A program made the translations under genes and the position numbers. 64,000 nt of DNA, from contig NZ_JALAMS010000018.1 of the NCBI RefSeq assembly GCF_026790145.1, forward strand, positions 1 to 64,000, read 5' to 3'. The stretch comes from Bacillus_I endophytica_A (GTDB taxonomy: Bacteria; Bacillota; Bacilli; Bacillales; Bacillaceae_H). Of this stretch, positions 8,745-17,820 are shown one piece after another. The notes under the pieces were generated by a model that did not search any database, was not told the DNA's origin, and saw only the letters and a program-made list of their open reading frames with translations. Within the stretch, counting starts at the first letter, position 1, and each line of letters opens with the position of its first letter.

Positions 8745-8935
8745 ATATTTTTGCACCAGAACCGTAGAAGCTAAGATAGTTGCTAAAAATGGAGTATCTA
8801 AATTCATTATTAAGGATGAAGCTGTTCTATAAGGTAAAAGAGAAATCTAAACTTTCTAAAGACTATAGTATTGACTTGCCTATAGGTATAACTCAAAATG
8901 GATTGGTTCCCATAATAGATATTATAGACAGTAAA
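8745..8935 (+). pseudogene. IS6-end scar followed by an unidentified gene remnant
   Basis: TTTTTGCACCAGAACC (8749-8764) is nearly identical to the IS6 end at 225-241 but no transposase sequence lies to its left. The bases after it read as broken coding sequence: VEAKIVAKNGVSKFIIKDE, a stop, then after a frame change KDYSIDLPIGITQNGLVP and IIDIIDSKKLGR with a stop, directly followed by a terminator. It looks like the 3' end of a gene lost to IS-mediated deletion. The family was not recognised. Confidence 0.45.
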
Positions 8936-8968
8936 AAGCTTGGAAGATAATATCCAAGCTTTTTTTTG
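8935..8968 (+). terminator. Strong rho-independent terminator
   Basis: AAAGCTTGGA (8935-8944) and TCCAAGCTTT (8953-8962) form a perfect stem with an 8-base loop, followed by a T run. It ends the remnant to its left and may also serve the minus-strand gene at 8999. Confidence 0.85.
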
Positions 8969-8998
8969 TTAATTAAATACAGTTACCTATTTAATCAT

Positions 8999-9880
8999 TT
9001 ATTCTTTATGATTTGCAATTTTTACAGCCAATGGTGCCAGCCAGTCATGTAGATTAGTAAAGCGAAACCCTCTATTTTTCGCTTTTTCATTTGTCATGTA
9101 CCACGAATCAGGAATAGAATATGGAGAACACATTTCATCATTTTCTACTAAAGAGATGTTTGCAGATTGGCCTGTCGCTTCTTCAACTATTTTCATCAAA
9201 TCAGATAATGATATTTTTCCATTTGCTGTTGCATTATATGGGCCTTCAATTTCTTCTAATCCAGCCCATCTTAAAAATAGAGCTGCCTCAGATGCTTGGA
9301 TAAATGACATTTCTGCATCCATATTTATAAATCCAATGGGCATTTTATTTGCTACCCGTTCAATGTGGAAATGAAAACGACGTGTATAATCATCTTCTCC
9401 CATTACAATGGGGAAACGAACGGCTACAACAGGGAATTTCGCATATTTATAGAAAACAGCCTCAGCTTGACGTTTTCCTTCTCCGTAAGTAAAGTCCTCC
9501 CTATCTCCCATCTGAATCTCATAGTTATAGGGATTAAAATCATCTTCGCTCTTTTCTTTTCCATCTGCTTCATAGGTAGCCAGTGTGGATGTAAATACAA
9601 GTTTACCAATTTTGTCATTAAATACTTCACAAAATGAATAAGCATCATTTGGAGAATAACAAATATTGTCGTAAACAATATCAAACATACGTCCTTCAAC
9701 TTTCTTTGATAATTCTTCCTGATTTAGACGATCACCTATAATATGTTCTACTCTATCACCAAATGGATTGCTCGATTGTCCACGAGTCATAATCGTAACA
9801 TTATGTCCATCTTTAATTAATAACTCAACTAATTTACGACCAAAGAAACGCGTACCACCTAGTACTAAAATATCCTTCAT
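8999..9880 (-). CDS. NAD-dependent epimerase/dehydratase family protein (extended SDR-like)
   Basis: 293 residues with an N-terminal Rossmann motif ILVLGGTRFFGRKLVELL. It matches the GGTRFxGRxL variant of SDR proteins related to plant CSP41 and bacterial NAD-dependent epimerases. The middle part has YGEGKRQAEAVF, the Y-x-x-x-K catalytic position of the family, and a C-terminal substrate region. ATG at 9880 has AAGGGGA upstream. It stands alone between terminators, so the substrate (a nucleotide-sugar or other small molecule) cannot be deduced. Confidence 0.8.
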   Translation of the reverse strand: MKDILVLGGTRFFGRKLVELLIKDGHNVTIMTRGQSSNPFGDRVEHIIGDRLNQEELSKKVEGRMFDIVYDNICYSPNDAYSFCEVFNDKIGKLVFTSTLATYEADGKEKSEDDFNPYNYEIQMGDREDFTYGEGKRQAEAVFYKYAKFPVVAVRFPIVMGEDDYTRRFHFHIERVANKMPIGFINMDAEMSFIQASEAALFLRWAGLEEIEGPYNATANGKISLSDLMKIVEEATGQSANISLVENDEMCSPYSIPDSWYMTNEKAKNRGFRFTNLHDWLAPLAVKIANHKE

Positions 9881-9997
9881 TTGTTAGTCCCCTTACTATA
9901 CTTTGATGTATCAAAGATTTAAATTTTACGGTCTTTTTGTATCATTTTACCATAACTATTACTTATTAAGTTTTGATCCTATATATAAGACTAATTA

Positions 9998-10062
9998 ACA
10001 TAATGTTCATTACAGGTAGTAAAACAAAAACGGAACTTAGTAAAGGTACCGTTTTTGTTTTA
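9998..10062 (+). repeat. Dispersed box-plus-hairpin repeat, copy 1 (terminator-like)
   Basis: The box AACATAATGTTCATTACAGG then TAGTAA (9998-10023) runs into a hairpin AAAACAAAAACGG (10021-10033) / CCGTTTTTGTTTT (10049-10061). The same kind of box precedes hairpins at 19318, 23729 and, damaged, 28686. Confidence 0.6.
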
Positions 10063-10070
10063 TGTATTTC

Positions 10071-10232
10071 TTAGTTAAAATCCTTCTCAATACCATTACC
10101 TGCAACGACAAAATGGAAACTCTCTTTACCACGAGTAAAGAATCTCCAAAACTCACTGTATTCATCATCCTCTGAAATATCCGGAAACACGTTTAATGTA
10201 AAGCCATTAGACAAAACTGGGAAGAAGAAAAT
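10071..10232 (-). pseudogene. C-terminal remnant of an unidentified protein
   Basis: A 53-codon open stretch on the minus strand ending in TAA at 10071, without a start codon. It contains well-formed protein sequence: SNGFTLNVFPDISEDDEYSE, then FWRFFTRGKESFHFVVAGN and GIEKDFN. It resembles the end of a real acidic/aromatic protein and not chance sequence. The 5' part is missing. The family was not identified. Confidence 0.4.
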
Positions 10233-10468
10233 TTACCACTGATAAATTACTCCCATTAGAACCAAAATAGTACTACTGAATGGCTTAAGCTTTTTGTTTT
10301 GGCCGTTTCGAGAAAAGACTCAAGCCATCTGTTTTCATATTTATCACCCATAACCTTTAGCTATACCCATAGTACAGAAGGGAAGTACTCATAAAGCAAT
10401 GAAGATGCTAGTGTATATAGTGTAGTTAACACAGCGCAAAGAAATTCATACAACTAGGAGGATTAATC
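10233..10468. other. Leader region of the broken gabD gene
   Basis: About 240 bases with no gene. A GGCTT...AAGCC pairing (about 10284-10326) could fold as a long hairpin. AGGAGG lies 8 bases before the gabD start. Confidence 0.4.
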
Positions 10469-11893
10469 ATGTATCCAAACAAACTATATATTAACGGTGA
10501 ATGGACAACGACAGAAGAAAAAATTGAAGTCGTGAATCCCGCAACAAAAGAAATAATCGGACACATTCCGAAAGCAGGAGCAAACGAAGCAGCCGCAGCT
10601 GCTGATGCAGCCTCTGCAGCGTTTAAAACATGGTCTAAAAAAACAGCTCAAGAACGCAGTGCTATTTTAATGAGATGGCACCAGCTGATTGAAAATCATA
10701 AGAATGAATAAGCAGAAATTATGACAATAGAACAAGGCAAACCTTTGGCCGAAGCTAAAAATGAAATTCAATATGGCAATGATTATATTGCTTGGTTTGC
10801 TGAAGAAGGAAAACGCGTATACGGTGAAACGATTCCAGCGCATCATGCCCATAAACGTATCATGGTTAAAAAACAACCTGTTGGCGTCGTAGCAGCGATT
10901 ACACCTTGGAATTTCCCTGCAGCAATGATTACGCGTAAAGTTGCGCCAGCTCTTGCAGCGGGATGTACAATTGTTTTAAAACCATCTGAGGAAACACCAT
11001 TTACAGCATTCCGTCTAGTAGAGCTTGCAGAAGAAGCAGGCGTACCACAAGGCGTTATTAACGTCGTGACTGGAGATGCGGCTGCAATTGGAGACACGTG
11101 GCAAAAAGATGGGCGCATCCGTAAGCTAACATTTACGGGATCAACAGAGGTTGGGAAACATCTCATGCGCGGTGCTGCTGATACAGTGAAAAAATTAGCG
11201 CTGGAATTAGGCGGTCACGCACCGTTTATCGTAACAGAAAATGCAAATTTAGATGAAGCTGTAAAGGGTGTAATAGCTTCTAAGTTTATCAACGCAGGTC
11301 AAACATGCATCTGTACAAACCGCGTATATGTACAAGAGTCCATTGCAGCTGCTTTCGTTGAAAAATTTGCAGCAAAAGCAGCAGAATTAAGAGTAGGAAA
11401 CGGATTAGAAGAAGGTACACAAGTTGGACCGTTAATTAACCAAAAATCGGTTGAAAAAGTAGAAACACAAATTGCCGATGCTAAAAATAAAGGTGCCAAA
11501 GTCGTAATTGGCGGACAATCTATAACAACGAAAGATGGTTTCTTTATGGAGCCGACAATTATCACAAATGTAACAGATGACATGAGCTGCATGTTTGAAG
11601 AGACATTTGGGCCATTGGCACCTGTAGCAACATTTAAAACAGTAGAAGAAGCAGTAGAACGAGCAAACAATAGCCCTTATGGTCTAGCTGCTTACGTATT
11701 TACAGAAAACATTAAAGAGGCAACTTTTGTATCTGAAGAATTAGAATACGGAGTTGTAGGAGTGAATGATGGCTCTCCATCTGCAGCTGAGGCACCGTTT
11801 GGCGGTTTTAAAGAAAGTGGTCTTGGACGTGAAGGAAGTCACTACGGAATTGAAGACTACTTAGAAGTAAAATATATTTCAATAGGGCTTTAA
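10469..11893 (+). pseudogene. gabD: Succinate-semialdehyde dehydrogenase (NADP+), broken by one in-frame stop
   Basis: An aldehyde dehydrogenase of the GabD type, which oxidises succinate semialdehyde to succinate in the GABA shunt. The frame is continuous for 474 codons except one TAA at 10709-10711 (residue 81). There relatives have a residue such as Leu in the ELAEIMTLEQGKP region, so a single TTA to TAA change explains it. Downstream parts are intact: the NAD(P)-binding [12 protein letters not shown], catalytic Glu in LELGGHAP and catalytic Cys in GQTCICTNR. The ribosome site AGGAGG precedes ATG 10469. It is either a recent pseudogene or a sequencing error; an internal restart at ATG 10721 would lack part of the N-terminal domain. 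Confidence 0.88.
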
Positions 11894-12213
11894 TCATAAA
11901 AAAACATGTAAAGAAAATTTGAAATAATGATTTTTTAACGCAATTAATTGCATTTCTAGAATGTCTGTGTAAGAATAAACATTCCAATTCATAGACAATC
12001 AGCTCTATGATTGATATCTCACTTTTTATAATGACATTTTTAATACTAACTTTTAAACCAATAAATTCTTCATACTTCTCTGCTTTCCGTGTATCCCAAG
12101 TTAAATTTTTTAATGCTCTAGCAATAAGATTATTAAAAGGATAAACATGTAACTTAATATCGTTATTTAAGCCTTCTAATTCTGCATATCCTTTTACTCA
12201 AAATCCGATTTAT
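11894..12213. other. Degraded intergenic sequence
   Basis: On the minus strand about 12060-12198 reads openly as YAELEGLNNDIKLHVYPFN and then LTWDTRKAEKYEEFIG, which looks protein-like, but there is no start codon and the reading turns into noise near 12050. It may be a gene scrap; I could not assign it. Confidence 0.35.
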
Positions 12214-12389
12214 TTAAAGCATTACATCACCACTATTTGGGCCAAGTGTTTGACCAGTGTAAATATTTCCATCTGGTTCAGCTGCTAAAAAAACTGATGT
12301 CGGAGCAACTTCATATGTTTTTCCAAATTGTGGAATGGCTAGTTCTGCTTTTTTATTATTCTTCCAATTTTTGTCGATTTCTGCTACTA
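12214..12389 (-). pseudogene. C-terminal fragment of a short-chain dehydrogenase, cut by IS231
   Basis: The last 58 residues or so of an SDR-type reductase on the minus strand. It ends with VAPTSVFLAAEPDGNIYTGQ followed by TLGPNSGDVML, matching the usual SDR tail (substrate loop, VxFLAS, ITGQTxxVNGG). The IS231-like element begins exactly at 12390, where the fragment stops. The rest of the gene is not found on the other side of the element. Confidence 0.7.
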
Positions 12390-14058
12390 GGGGTCCCAGC
12401 ACATGCCCATCAAGCTAACAAAATAGACTATCCCCAAAACGAAAAAAAACGTTATGCTTTCTGTAGAATTATAGGAAAGGATGGCGTTTTTTCGTGAATT
12501 TGTCGATAGTTTCAGAGGAGCTACATTTCTTTTCCCAAGAACTTCAAAGATATTTGTCTCCCGATGCTCTTCAGCATCTAGCGAAGGAAGTCGGATTTGT
12601 TCAACGTACAAGTAAATATTGAGCCCAAGAGTTAGTCGCTCTATGTGTTTGGTTCAGTCAACAAGTGGCGAGTACTTCACTCGCTCAATTATACAGTCGT
12701 TTAGAAGCCTCTACCAACGTTTTAATGAGTCCTGAAGGACTTAATCAACGGTTAAATGCGGCAGCTGTCCGATTCCTGCAACGTCTACTTGCTTCTTTAC
12801 TTACTCAAAAGCTCTACACAGCTCAAATGCTTCCTCATGGTTACACTTCCCAATTTCAACGAATTCGCATTCTTGACTCCACCACGTTTCAACTTCCTGA
12901 TGTTTTTGCTTCTACCTATCAAGGATCCGGGGGGAGTAGCCATACCTCAGGAGTCAAAATTCAATTAGAATATGAGCTTTCGAGTGGTCAATTTCTACAT
13001 GTTCATTCAGGACCAGGAAAACAAAATGATCGAACTTACGGTTCTACGTGTTTACAAACCGTTCAAGCCATGGATTTATGTATACGAGATTTAGGCTATT
13101 TTGATTTGAAGGATCTCTATTAAATCCAAGAGAAAGACGCATTTTACATCTCCCGTTTAAAGGTGAATACACGTATTTATCAAAAAATCCAGAGCCGGAA
13201 TACTTCAAAGATGGACAAATGAAGAAACAGTCCGAATACATACAGCTAGATATGGAAAAGATCATGAATCAATTACAACCTGGTCAAACTTATGAGATTT
13301 CAGAAGCTTATGTTGGGTTATACCAAAAGCTTCCGACTCGAGTCATTCTCCATCGACTCACGGAAGAACAAACGCAAACACGATGGAAATCTCAAGCTGT
13401 AAAGGAGAAAAGAAAGGGATTGTATATAAGGAACAAAGTAAACGATTGAGTGCAATGAATGCTTACATCACCAATCTGTCAGGGGAAGAGGTTCTGATGG
13501 AACACATACATCCCCTTTATTCACTACGTTGGCAGATTGAGATCCTTTTTAAAACATGGAAATCCTGTTTTGGTATTCAACACTGTAAAGAAATGAAACG
13601 AGAACGGTTAGAATGTCATCTGTACGGTCAGCTCATTGGCATCTTACTGTGTTCCTCTACGATGTTTCAGATGAGGCAGTTACTTCTCATCAAAAAGAAA
13701 CAAGAACTTAGCGAATATAAAGCCATGTATATGATTCAAGATTATTTTCCACTTTTCTTTCGAACGATACAAAAAAGCACCCAAGAGCTATCAAAGATCC
13801 TCCTTCGCCTGTTTGACCTCCTACAGAAAAACGGGCGAAAATCTCACCGATATGAAAAGAAAACGGTCTTTGATATATTGGGTGTTGTCTATGAGTATAC
13901 CATCCGTCACCAAAAAGCTGCATAGGATTTTAAAAAAATAGCCTGTTTCAGGCTTATTTGGTCTGCCCATTTTGAGAAGCATAAGCTCTTTTTATATAAA
14001 AAGGGGAGCTATTCTATCATTTACTTACCTTAGCTTGATGGGCATGTGCCAGGACCCC
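12390..14058 (+). mobile_element. IS231-like element (IS4 family), decayed
   Basis: Ends are GGGGTCCCAGCACATGCCCA... (12390-12418) and the near-perfect reverse complement ending ...TGGGCATGTGCCAGGACCCC (14030-14058). These match the CATGCCCATCAA ends typical of IS231, and the 1669-base length is as expected. The transposase is broken. The 11 bases on either side differ (TTCTGCTACTA left, AATATGTATAG right), so no target duplication remains. This points to a deletion or recombination after insertion. Confidence 0.9.
12494..13925 (+). pseudogene. IS231-type transposase with two stops and two frameshifts
   Basis: Reading starts at GTG 12494 and follows the IS231 transposase along its whole length. 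Lesions: TGA at 12620, TAA at 13121, a frame change in the A run near 13184-13190 and another near 13415-13425. Parts of the DDE catalytic core are still readable: ILDSTTFQLPD (first Asp), RDLGYFDL (second Asp) and [15 protein letters not shown] with the Y-(2)-R-(3)-E-(6)-K signature. It cannot make an active enzyme as it stands. Confidence 0.88.
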
Positions 14059-14089
14059 AATATGTATAGAGTTATACAGTTATAAAGAG

Positions 14090-14142
14090 AAAAAAGACTA
14101 CCTCTGGAAAAACAGCGAGAAGGGTGAGAGGTAGTCTTTTTT
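14090..14142 (+). terminator. Strong bidirectional terminator
   Basis: AAAAAAGACTACCTCT (14090-14105) pairs with AGAGGTAGTCTTTTTT (14127-14142). It lies just outside the right end of IS231 and is the end of some unit no longer present. Confidence 0.8.
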
Positions 14143-14518
14143 ACATCAATTTGCTTATACAGAATTGGGGTATATTGAGGCCTAACGGCATCTTTTGTAT
14201 TTTGCTCAATATATGGGATTTTATACACTTCTTGTAATGGGTGTTATGTTAACTGGAAATTTACATATTATAAAGCAAAACAGAACCTCTAACAAGAAAG
14301 CTCTGTTTATTAAGATAATAGTTTCCTTTGTCGAGGATATTTTGCACCGGAACTTTTTTTTAGACAAAGTTAATATTGGGTATATAATTCTAAATAGCTC
14401 CAAATTACCTCGAAATTAAATATATTTAAATGAAAGTAAAATGCCTTTTTGAGGTTAATTTATCAAGGACTGTAAATAATAAAACCGTGGTTTTTTATAG
14501 TGAAAGGAGACTTTAAAA
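14143..14518. other. Intergenic, with an IS6-end scar
   Basis: ATTTTGCACCGGAAC at 14339-14353 resembles the IS6 end seen at 225-241, in the same orientation, but no transposase is next to it. A 74-codon frame across the region has no ribosome site and reads as noise. AAAGGAG before 14519 serves the next gene. Confidence 0.45.
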
Positions 14519-15646
14519 TTGACTTCCATTTTATTTAATAAAGTAAAACTAGGAAACATGCATTTAAATAATCGTGTAGGGTTAGCTCCCATGACACGAA
14601 CTAGTGCCACATCAGAAGGTTCTGCAACTGATCAAATGGTTTCTTACTATTCCAAATTTGCTAGTGGAGGATTCGGTCTAATCATTACAGAAGGTACATA
14701 TCCAGACAAAAAATATAGTCAAGGTTACCTTAATCAGCCAGGAATCGTGGACGATGACCAAGTACAAGCATGGAAAAAGGTAACAGATGCCGTTCATAAA
14801 GAAGGGGGCAAAATTATTGTCCAATTAATGCATGGTGGTGCCTTATCGCAAGGAAATCGTTTTACAAAAGAAACATTAGCCCCATCTGTAGTTCAACCAA
14901 AAGGTGAGCAAATGAAATTCTATGGGGGTGAGGGAACATTCTCAGTACCAAAGGAAGCAACAAAGGAGGATATTACAGAAGTCATTCAAGGTTTCGTGGA
15001 AGCTTCAAAGAGGGCTAAAACGGCTGGTTTTGATGGAATTGAGATCCATGGAGCCAATGGCTACATTCTTGACCAATTTCTAACTGATTACACAAATCAG
15101 CGTACAGATGAATACGGTGGTTCAACAGAAAACCGTGTTCGTTTACTAGTCGAAGTATCAAAAGCAGTTCGAGAAGCAGTAGGACAGGATTACACGATAG
15201 GTATTCGGATTTCTCAAGGCAAGGTCAATGACTTCTATCATAAGTGGGCGGATAAAGAAAAAGATGCTGAAATAATTTTTGGTCAACTAGGAAAAGCAGG
15301 TCTTGACTATATTCATGTAACGGAATATGAAGCATGGCAACCCGCATTCTCAGAAGGAGAAGGAACGAAAGCTACTGATTCAGCTTTTGGTGAAGGTGGT
15401 CCAACATTTGCAGCACTAGCTAAAAAATATGGAAAATTACCTGTTATTGCAAATGGAAATCTCCATGAGCCAGAAAAGGCAAAACAAATTATTGAAGATG
15501 GTGATGCAGATATGGTTACTATAGGCCGTGGGGCATTAGCAAATGGTGACTGGGTAAATAAAGTAAAAGAAGGCAAATCTTTAGAGGAATTTGTACCAGA
15601 GAAAGTTTTAAGTCCAAATGCAAAAATAAAAGATTTTGAAGTATGA
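14519..15646 (+). CDS. NADH:flavin oxidoreductase, Old Yellow Enzyme family
   Basis: 375 residues, full length for OYE proteins, which use FMN and NAD(P)H to reduce activated C=C bonds such as enones and quinone-like electrophiles. The start is TTG at 14519, with AAAGGAG eight bases upstream. Seen: NRVGLAPMTRTSA at the N terminus (FMN loop), IIVQLMHGGAL, DGIEIHGANGYILDQFLTDY (the H-x-x-N/H substrate pair) and the phosphate site VTIGRGALANGDW. A DJ-1/PfpI-type gene follows 19 bases later, suggesting an operon for electrophile stress. A second, different OYE is at 53579. Confidence 0.92.
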   Translation: MTSILFNKVKLGNMHLNNRVGLAPMTRTSATSEGSATDQMVSYYSKFASGGFGLIITEGTYPDKKYSQGYLNQPGIVDDDQVQAWKKVTDAVHKEGGKIIVQLMHGGALSQGNRFTKETLAPSVVQPKGEQMKFYGGEGTFSVPKEATKEDITEVIQGFVEASKRAKTAGFDGIEIHGANGYILDQFLTDYTNQRTDEYGGSTENRVRLLVEVSKAVREAVGQDYTIGIRISQGKVNDFYHKWADKEKDAEIIFGQLGKAGLDYIHVTEYEAWQPAFSEGEGTKATDSAFGEGGPTFAALAKKYGKLPVIANGNLHEPEKAKQIIEDGDADMVTIGRGALANGDWVNKVKEGKSLEEFVPEKVLSPNAKIKDFEV

Positions 15647-15665
15647 AAAGAAAGGAACGGTAAAA

Positions 15666-16349
15666 ATGGCAAAAGTTTTAGCTGTCTTATCAAGTGGTTA
15701 CAAAGATGAGAATAATAAATATGAGACTGGTTGGTGGGGAGAAGAACTCTTTGCTCCTCTAGAAGCGCTAGAGAAAGCAGGTCATGAGGTAGAACTTGCT
15801 TCTCCATTAGGTGGGAAGCCAACGGTTGATCAGACAAGTTTTTTACCCGAATATGACCCAGAAGGAACGTATAAGGCATTATATGAATCAGGAAGAGCAG
15901 ACGAAACACATAAGCTTTCTGAGACTAATCCAAATGAATATGATGTCGTCTTAATCGTTGGTGGTCATGGAGCTATGTATGATTTAGCAAAAGATGAAGA
16001 CCTACATCGCATTATTAATACTGTTTATAATAATGGAGGAATCATTTCTGCTGAATGCCATGGGCCCGCCCCATTGATTTGGACCATACGACCAGATGGG
16101 AAAAGCATTATTGCTGATAAGAAGGTAACAGGATATCCAGATGAAATTGAGCCAGAGGGCTTATTAGATATCCTGCCATTTAGCCTTGAACAAGAAATTA
16201 CGAAAATTTCCAAATACGATAAAGGTGATTTGACAAAAAAAGCACATGCTGTATGGGCTGATGATCAAATCGTTACTAGCCGTGATCCATTTTCTTCTGA
16301 ACTAATGGGTGAAGAATTAGTTGAAGTACTTAGAAAGAAAAATATATAA
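15666..16349 (+). CDS. DJ-1/PfpI family (type 1 glutamine amidotransferase-like) protein
   Basis: 227 residues of the DJ-1/PfpI superfamily, in the Hsp31/glyoxalase-III-like branch that includes methylglyoxal-detoxifying enzymes. Seen: LAVLSSGYK at the N terminus, ETGWWGEELFAPLEAL, VVLIVGGHGAMYDL and the nucleophile elbow SAECHGPAPLI with the expected Cys. I chose ATG 15666, preceded by AAAGGAACGG, over an in-frame start inside the previous gene. It shares a transcript with the OYE gene. A role against reactive carbonyls is inferred from family and context. Confidence 0.87.
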   Translation: MAKVLAVLSSGYKDENNKYETGWWGEELFAPLEALEKAGHEVELASPLGGKPTVDQTSFLPEYDPEGTYKALYESGRADETHKLSETNPNEYDVVLIVGGHGAMYDLAKDEDLHRIINTVYNNGGIISAECHGPAPLIWTIRPDGKSIIADKKVTGYPDEIEPEGLLDILPFSLEQEITKISKYDKGDLTKKAHAVWADDQIVTSRDPFSSELMGEELVEVLRKKNI

Positions 16350-16350
16350 A

Positions 16351-16378
16351 GGAAGGAAAGGTGAATTTTTCCTTCCTC
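16351..16378 (+). terminator. Hairpin after the OYE/DJ-1 operon
   Basis: GGAAGGAAA pairs with TTTCCTTCC across a short loop directly after the stop codon. No long T run follows, so termination may be partial. Confidence 0.55.
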
Positions 16379-16496
16379 TTGAAGATCTTTTTCCGCGCCC
16401 ATAAGTAACATTGTACTGACTGATTTATCATGGATACCCTCTAATTAAAATGAGATATCACTCTTATTACAACTTATATAGGTCAAAAAACTGAAA

Positions 16497-16662
16497 GGTT
16501 ACTTTTTAGTACCTATAGCACTTTAAAGTACGTACTTTTTATATTGTTGAATATGTTTCATAATAGCATATGTCAGAGGGGAATTAGTAATACAGTATTA
16601 AAAAAGTACCTCTGTTGCTTTTTAGTATCTATCGTACTTTAAAGTGAATACTTTTTTGCTTG
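16497..16662 (+). promoter_or_regulatory. Two copies of a palindrome-bearing repeat upstream of the aldo/keto reductase
   Basis: Copy 1 (about 16501-16541) and copy 2 (about 16616-16657) share CTTTTTAGTAxCTATxGxAC followed by TTTAAAGT...TACTTTTT. Copy 1 contains the perfect 14-base palindrome AAAGTACGTACTTT (16525-16538); copy 2 has AAAGTGAATACTTT. The spacing of about 115 bases and the symmetry suggest operators for a dimeric repressor, perhaps a redox-sensing HxlR- or MarR-type factor, which is not in the window. Confidence 0.55.
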
Positions 16663-16791
16663 TTTAAATGCTTTACAACGTATTTTGTCAGATGATGAAA
16701 TGTCATTTATTGATTTGATCAGTCATTGATTTTCACCTCAATTCATAGTGATCAATCATTTTAAAAAGTAAATTTTAGGAGGACATCTTAA

Positions 16792-17802
16792 ATGAGAAAT
16801 ATACTGCAAGGAAAACTAGGCTTTGGTACGGCGCCACTAGGTAATATGTACCGTAATATCCCAGAAGAAGAAGCGATTGCAACTGTAGACGCGGCTTGGG
16901 AAAGTGGCATTCGTTACTTTGATACAGCCCCACTTTATGGATCTGCCTTAGCAGAGATGCGGCTTGGTGAAGCACTGTCGAAAAGAAATCGCAACGATTA
17001 TGTTTTAAGTACAAAAGTAGGTCGAATTATTTCGGATGAATTGGAAGATCCATCTACACGTGATTTAGGAGAAAAAGGAGGACTTTTCGAATTCGGCCAT
17101 AAGAATAAAGTCATCAATGACTACAGCGCGGATGCAACTCTTCGCTCTATCGAGGATAGTTTGAAACGTTTAAAAACAGATCGTATAGATTTTGTATATA
17201 TTCATGACGTAGCGCAGGACTTTTATGGTGATAAATGGATTTCGCAGTTTGAAGCTGCACGTACAGGGGCATTCCGTGCACTTACACGTTTACGTGAAGA
17301 AGGAGTCATTAAAGGTTGGGGACTTGGAGTAAACCGAGTAGAACCGATTGAACTCATGCTCGAATTGGAAGAAGTAAAGCCAGATGTATCCTTGCTGGCT
17401 GGTCGTTACACATTATTGGATCATGAGCGTGCGCTGCAACGGGTCATGCCTGCAGCTAAAAAACATAATATGGATATTGTCGTGGGTGGTCCATATAGCT
17501 CAGGTATTCTTGCTGGGGGTACTCACTTCGAATATCAAAAAGCGTCCCCAGAAATTATTGCAAAAGTAGAGAAAATCAAAAAGATGGCGGATCGACATCA
17601 AATTAGCATTAAAGCTGCTGCTTTACAATTTTCACTGGCTAACCCGGCCGTTGCTGCTGTTATTCCTGGTGCTAGTCGCCCAGAACGTATTACAGAAGAC
17701 AAAGCTGCATTGAACACAGTAATCCCGGCAGCATTCTGGGAAGAAATGCGTGAACAAAAACTGGTAGCATCTCATGCACCACTACCAATCAACGTTAAAT
17801 AA
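16792..17802 (+). CDS. Aldo/keto reductase (L-fucose/D-threo-aldose dehydrogenase-like)
   Basis: 336 residues with a TIM-barrel aldo/keto reductase layout. Seen: KLGFGTAPLGNM at the N terminus, FDTAPLYGSALAEMRLGEAL with the catalytic Asp and Tyr, DFVYIHDV with the following conserved His, and a C-terminal NAD(P) site region AVIPGASRPERI. A long internal insert and the IHDV motif resemble the D-threo-aldose 1-dehydrogenase/pyridoxal dehydrogenase group. AGGAGG lies eight bases before the start. Upstream are two operator-like repeats; downstream, 18 bases away, is a broken SRPBCC gene that was probably co-transcribed. Confidence 0.88.
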   Translation: MRNILQGKLGFGTAPLGNMYRNIPEEEAIATVDAAWESGIRYFDTAPLYGSALAEMRLGEALSKRNRNDYVLSTKVGRIISDELEDPSTRDLGEKGGLFEFGHKNKVINDYSADATLRSIEDSLKRLKTDRIDFVYIHDVAQDFYGDKWISQFEAARTGAFRALTRLREEGVIKGWGLGVNRVEPIELMLELEEVKPDVSLLAGRYTLLDHERALQRVMPAAKKHNMDIVVGGPYSSGILAGGTHFEYQKASPEIIAKVEKIKKMADRHQISIKAAALQFSLANPAVAAVIPGASRPERITEDKAALNTVIPAAFWEEMREQKLVASHAPLPINVK

Positions 17803-17820
17803 AAAGGAGTATAAAGAATA

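Noticed and set aside
12237..12497. 86-codon frame crossing the left end of IS231
   Set aside because: It joins the antisense of an SDR fragment to IS leader sequence; no ribosome site.
14195..14419. 74-codon frame containing an IS6-end-like sequence
   Set aside because: No ribosome site, and it runs across an apparent IS scar; no protein-like character.
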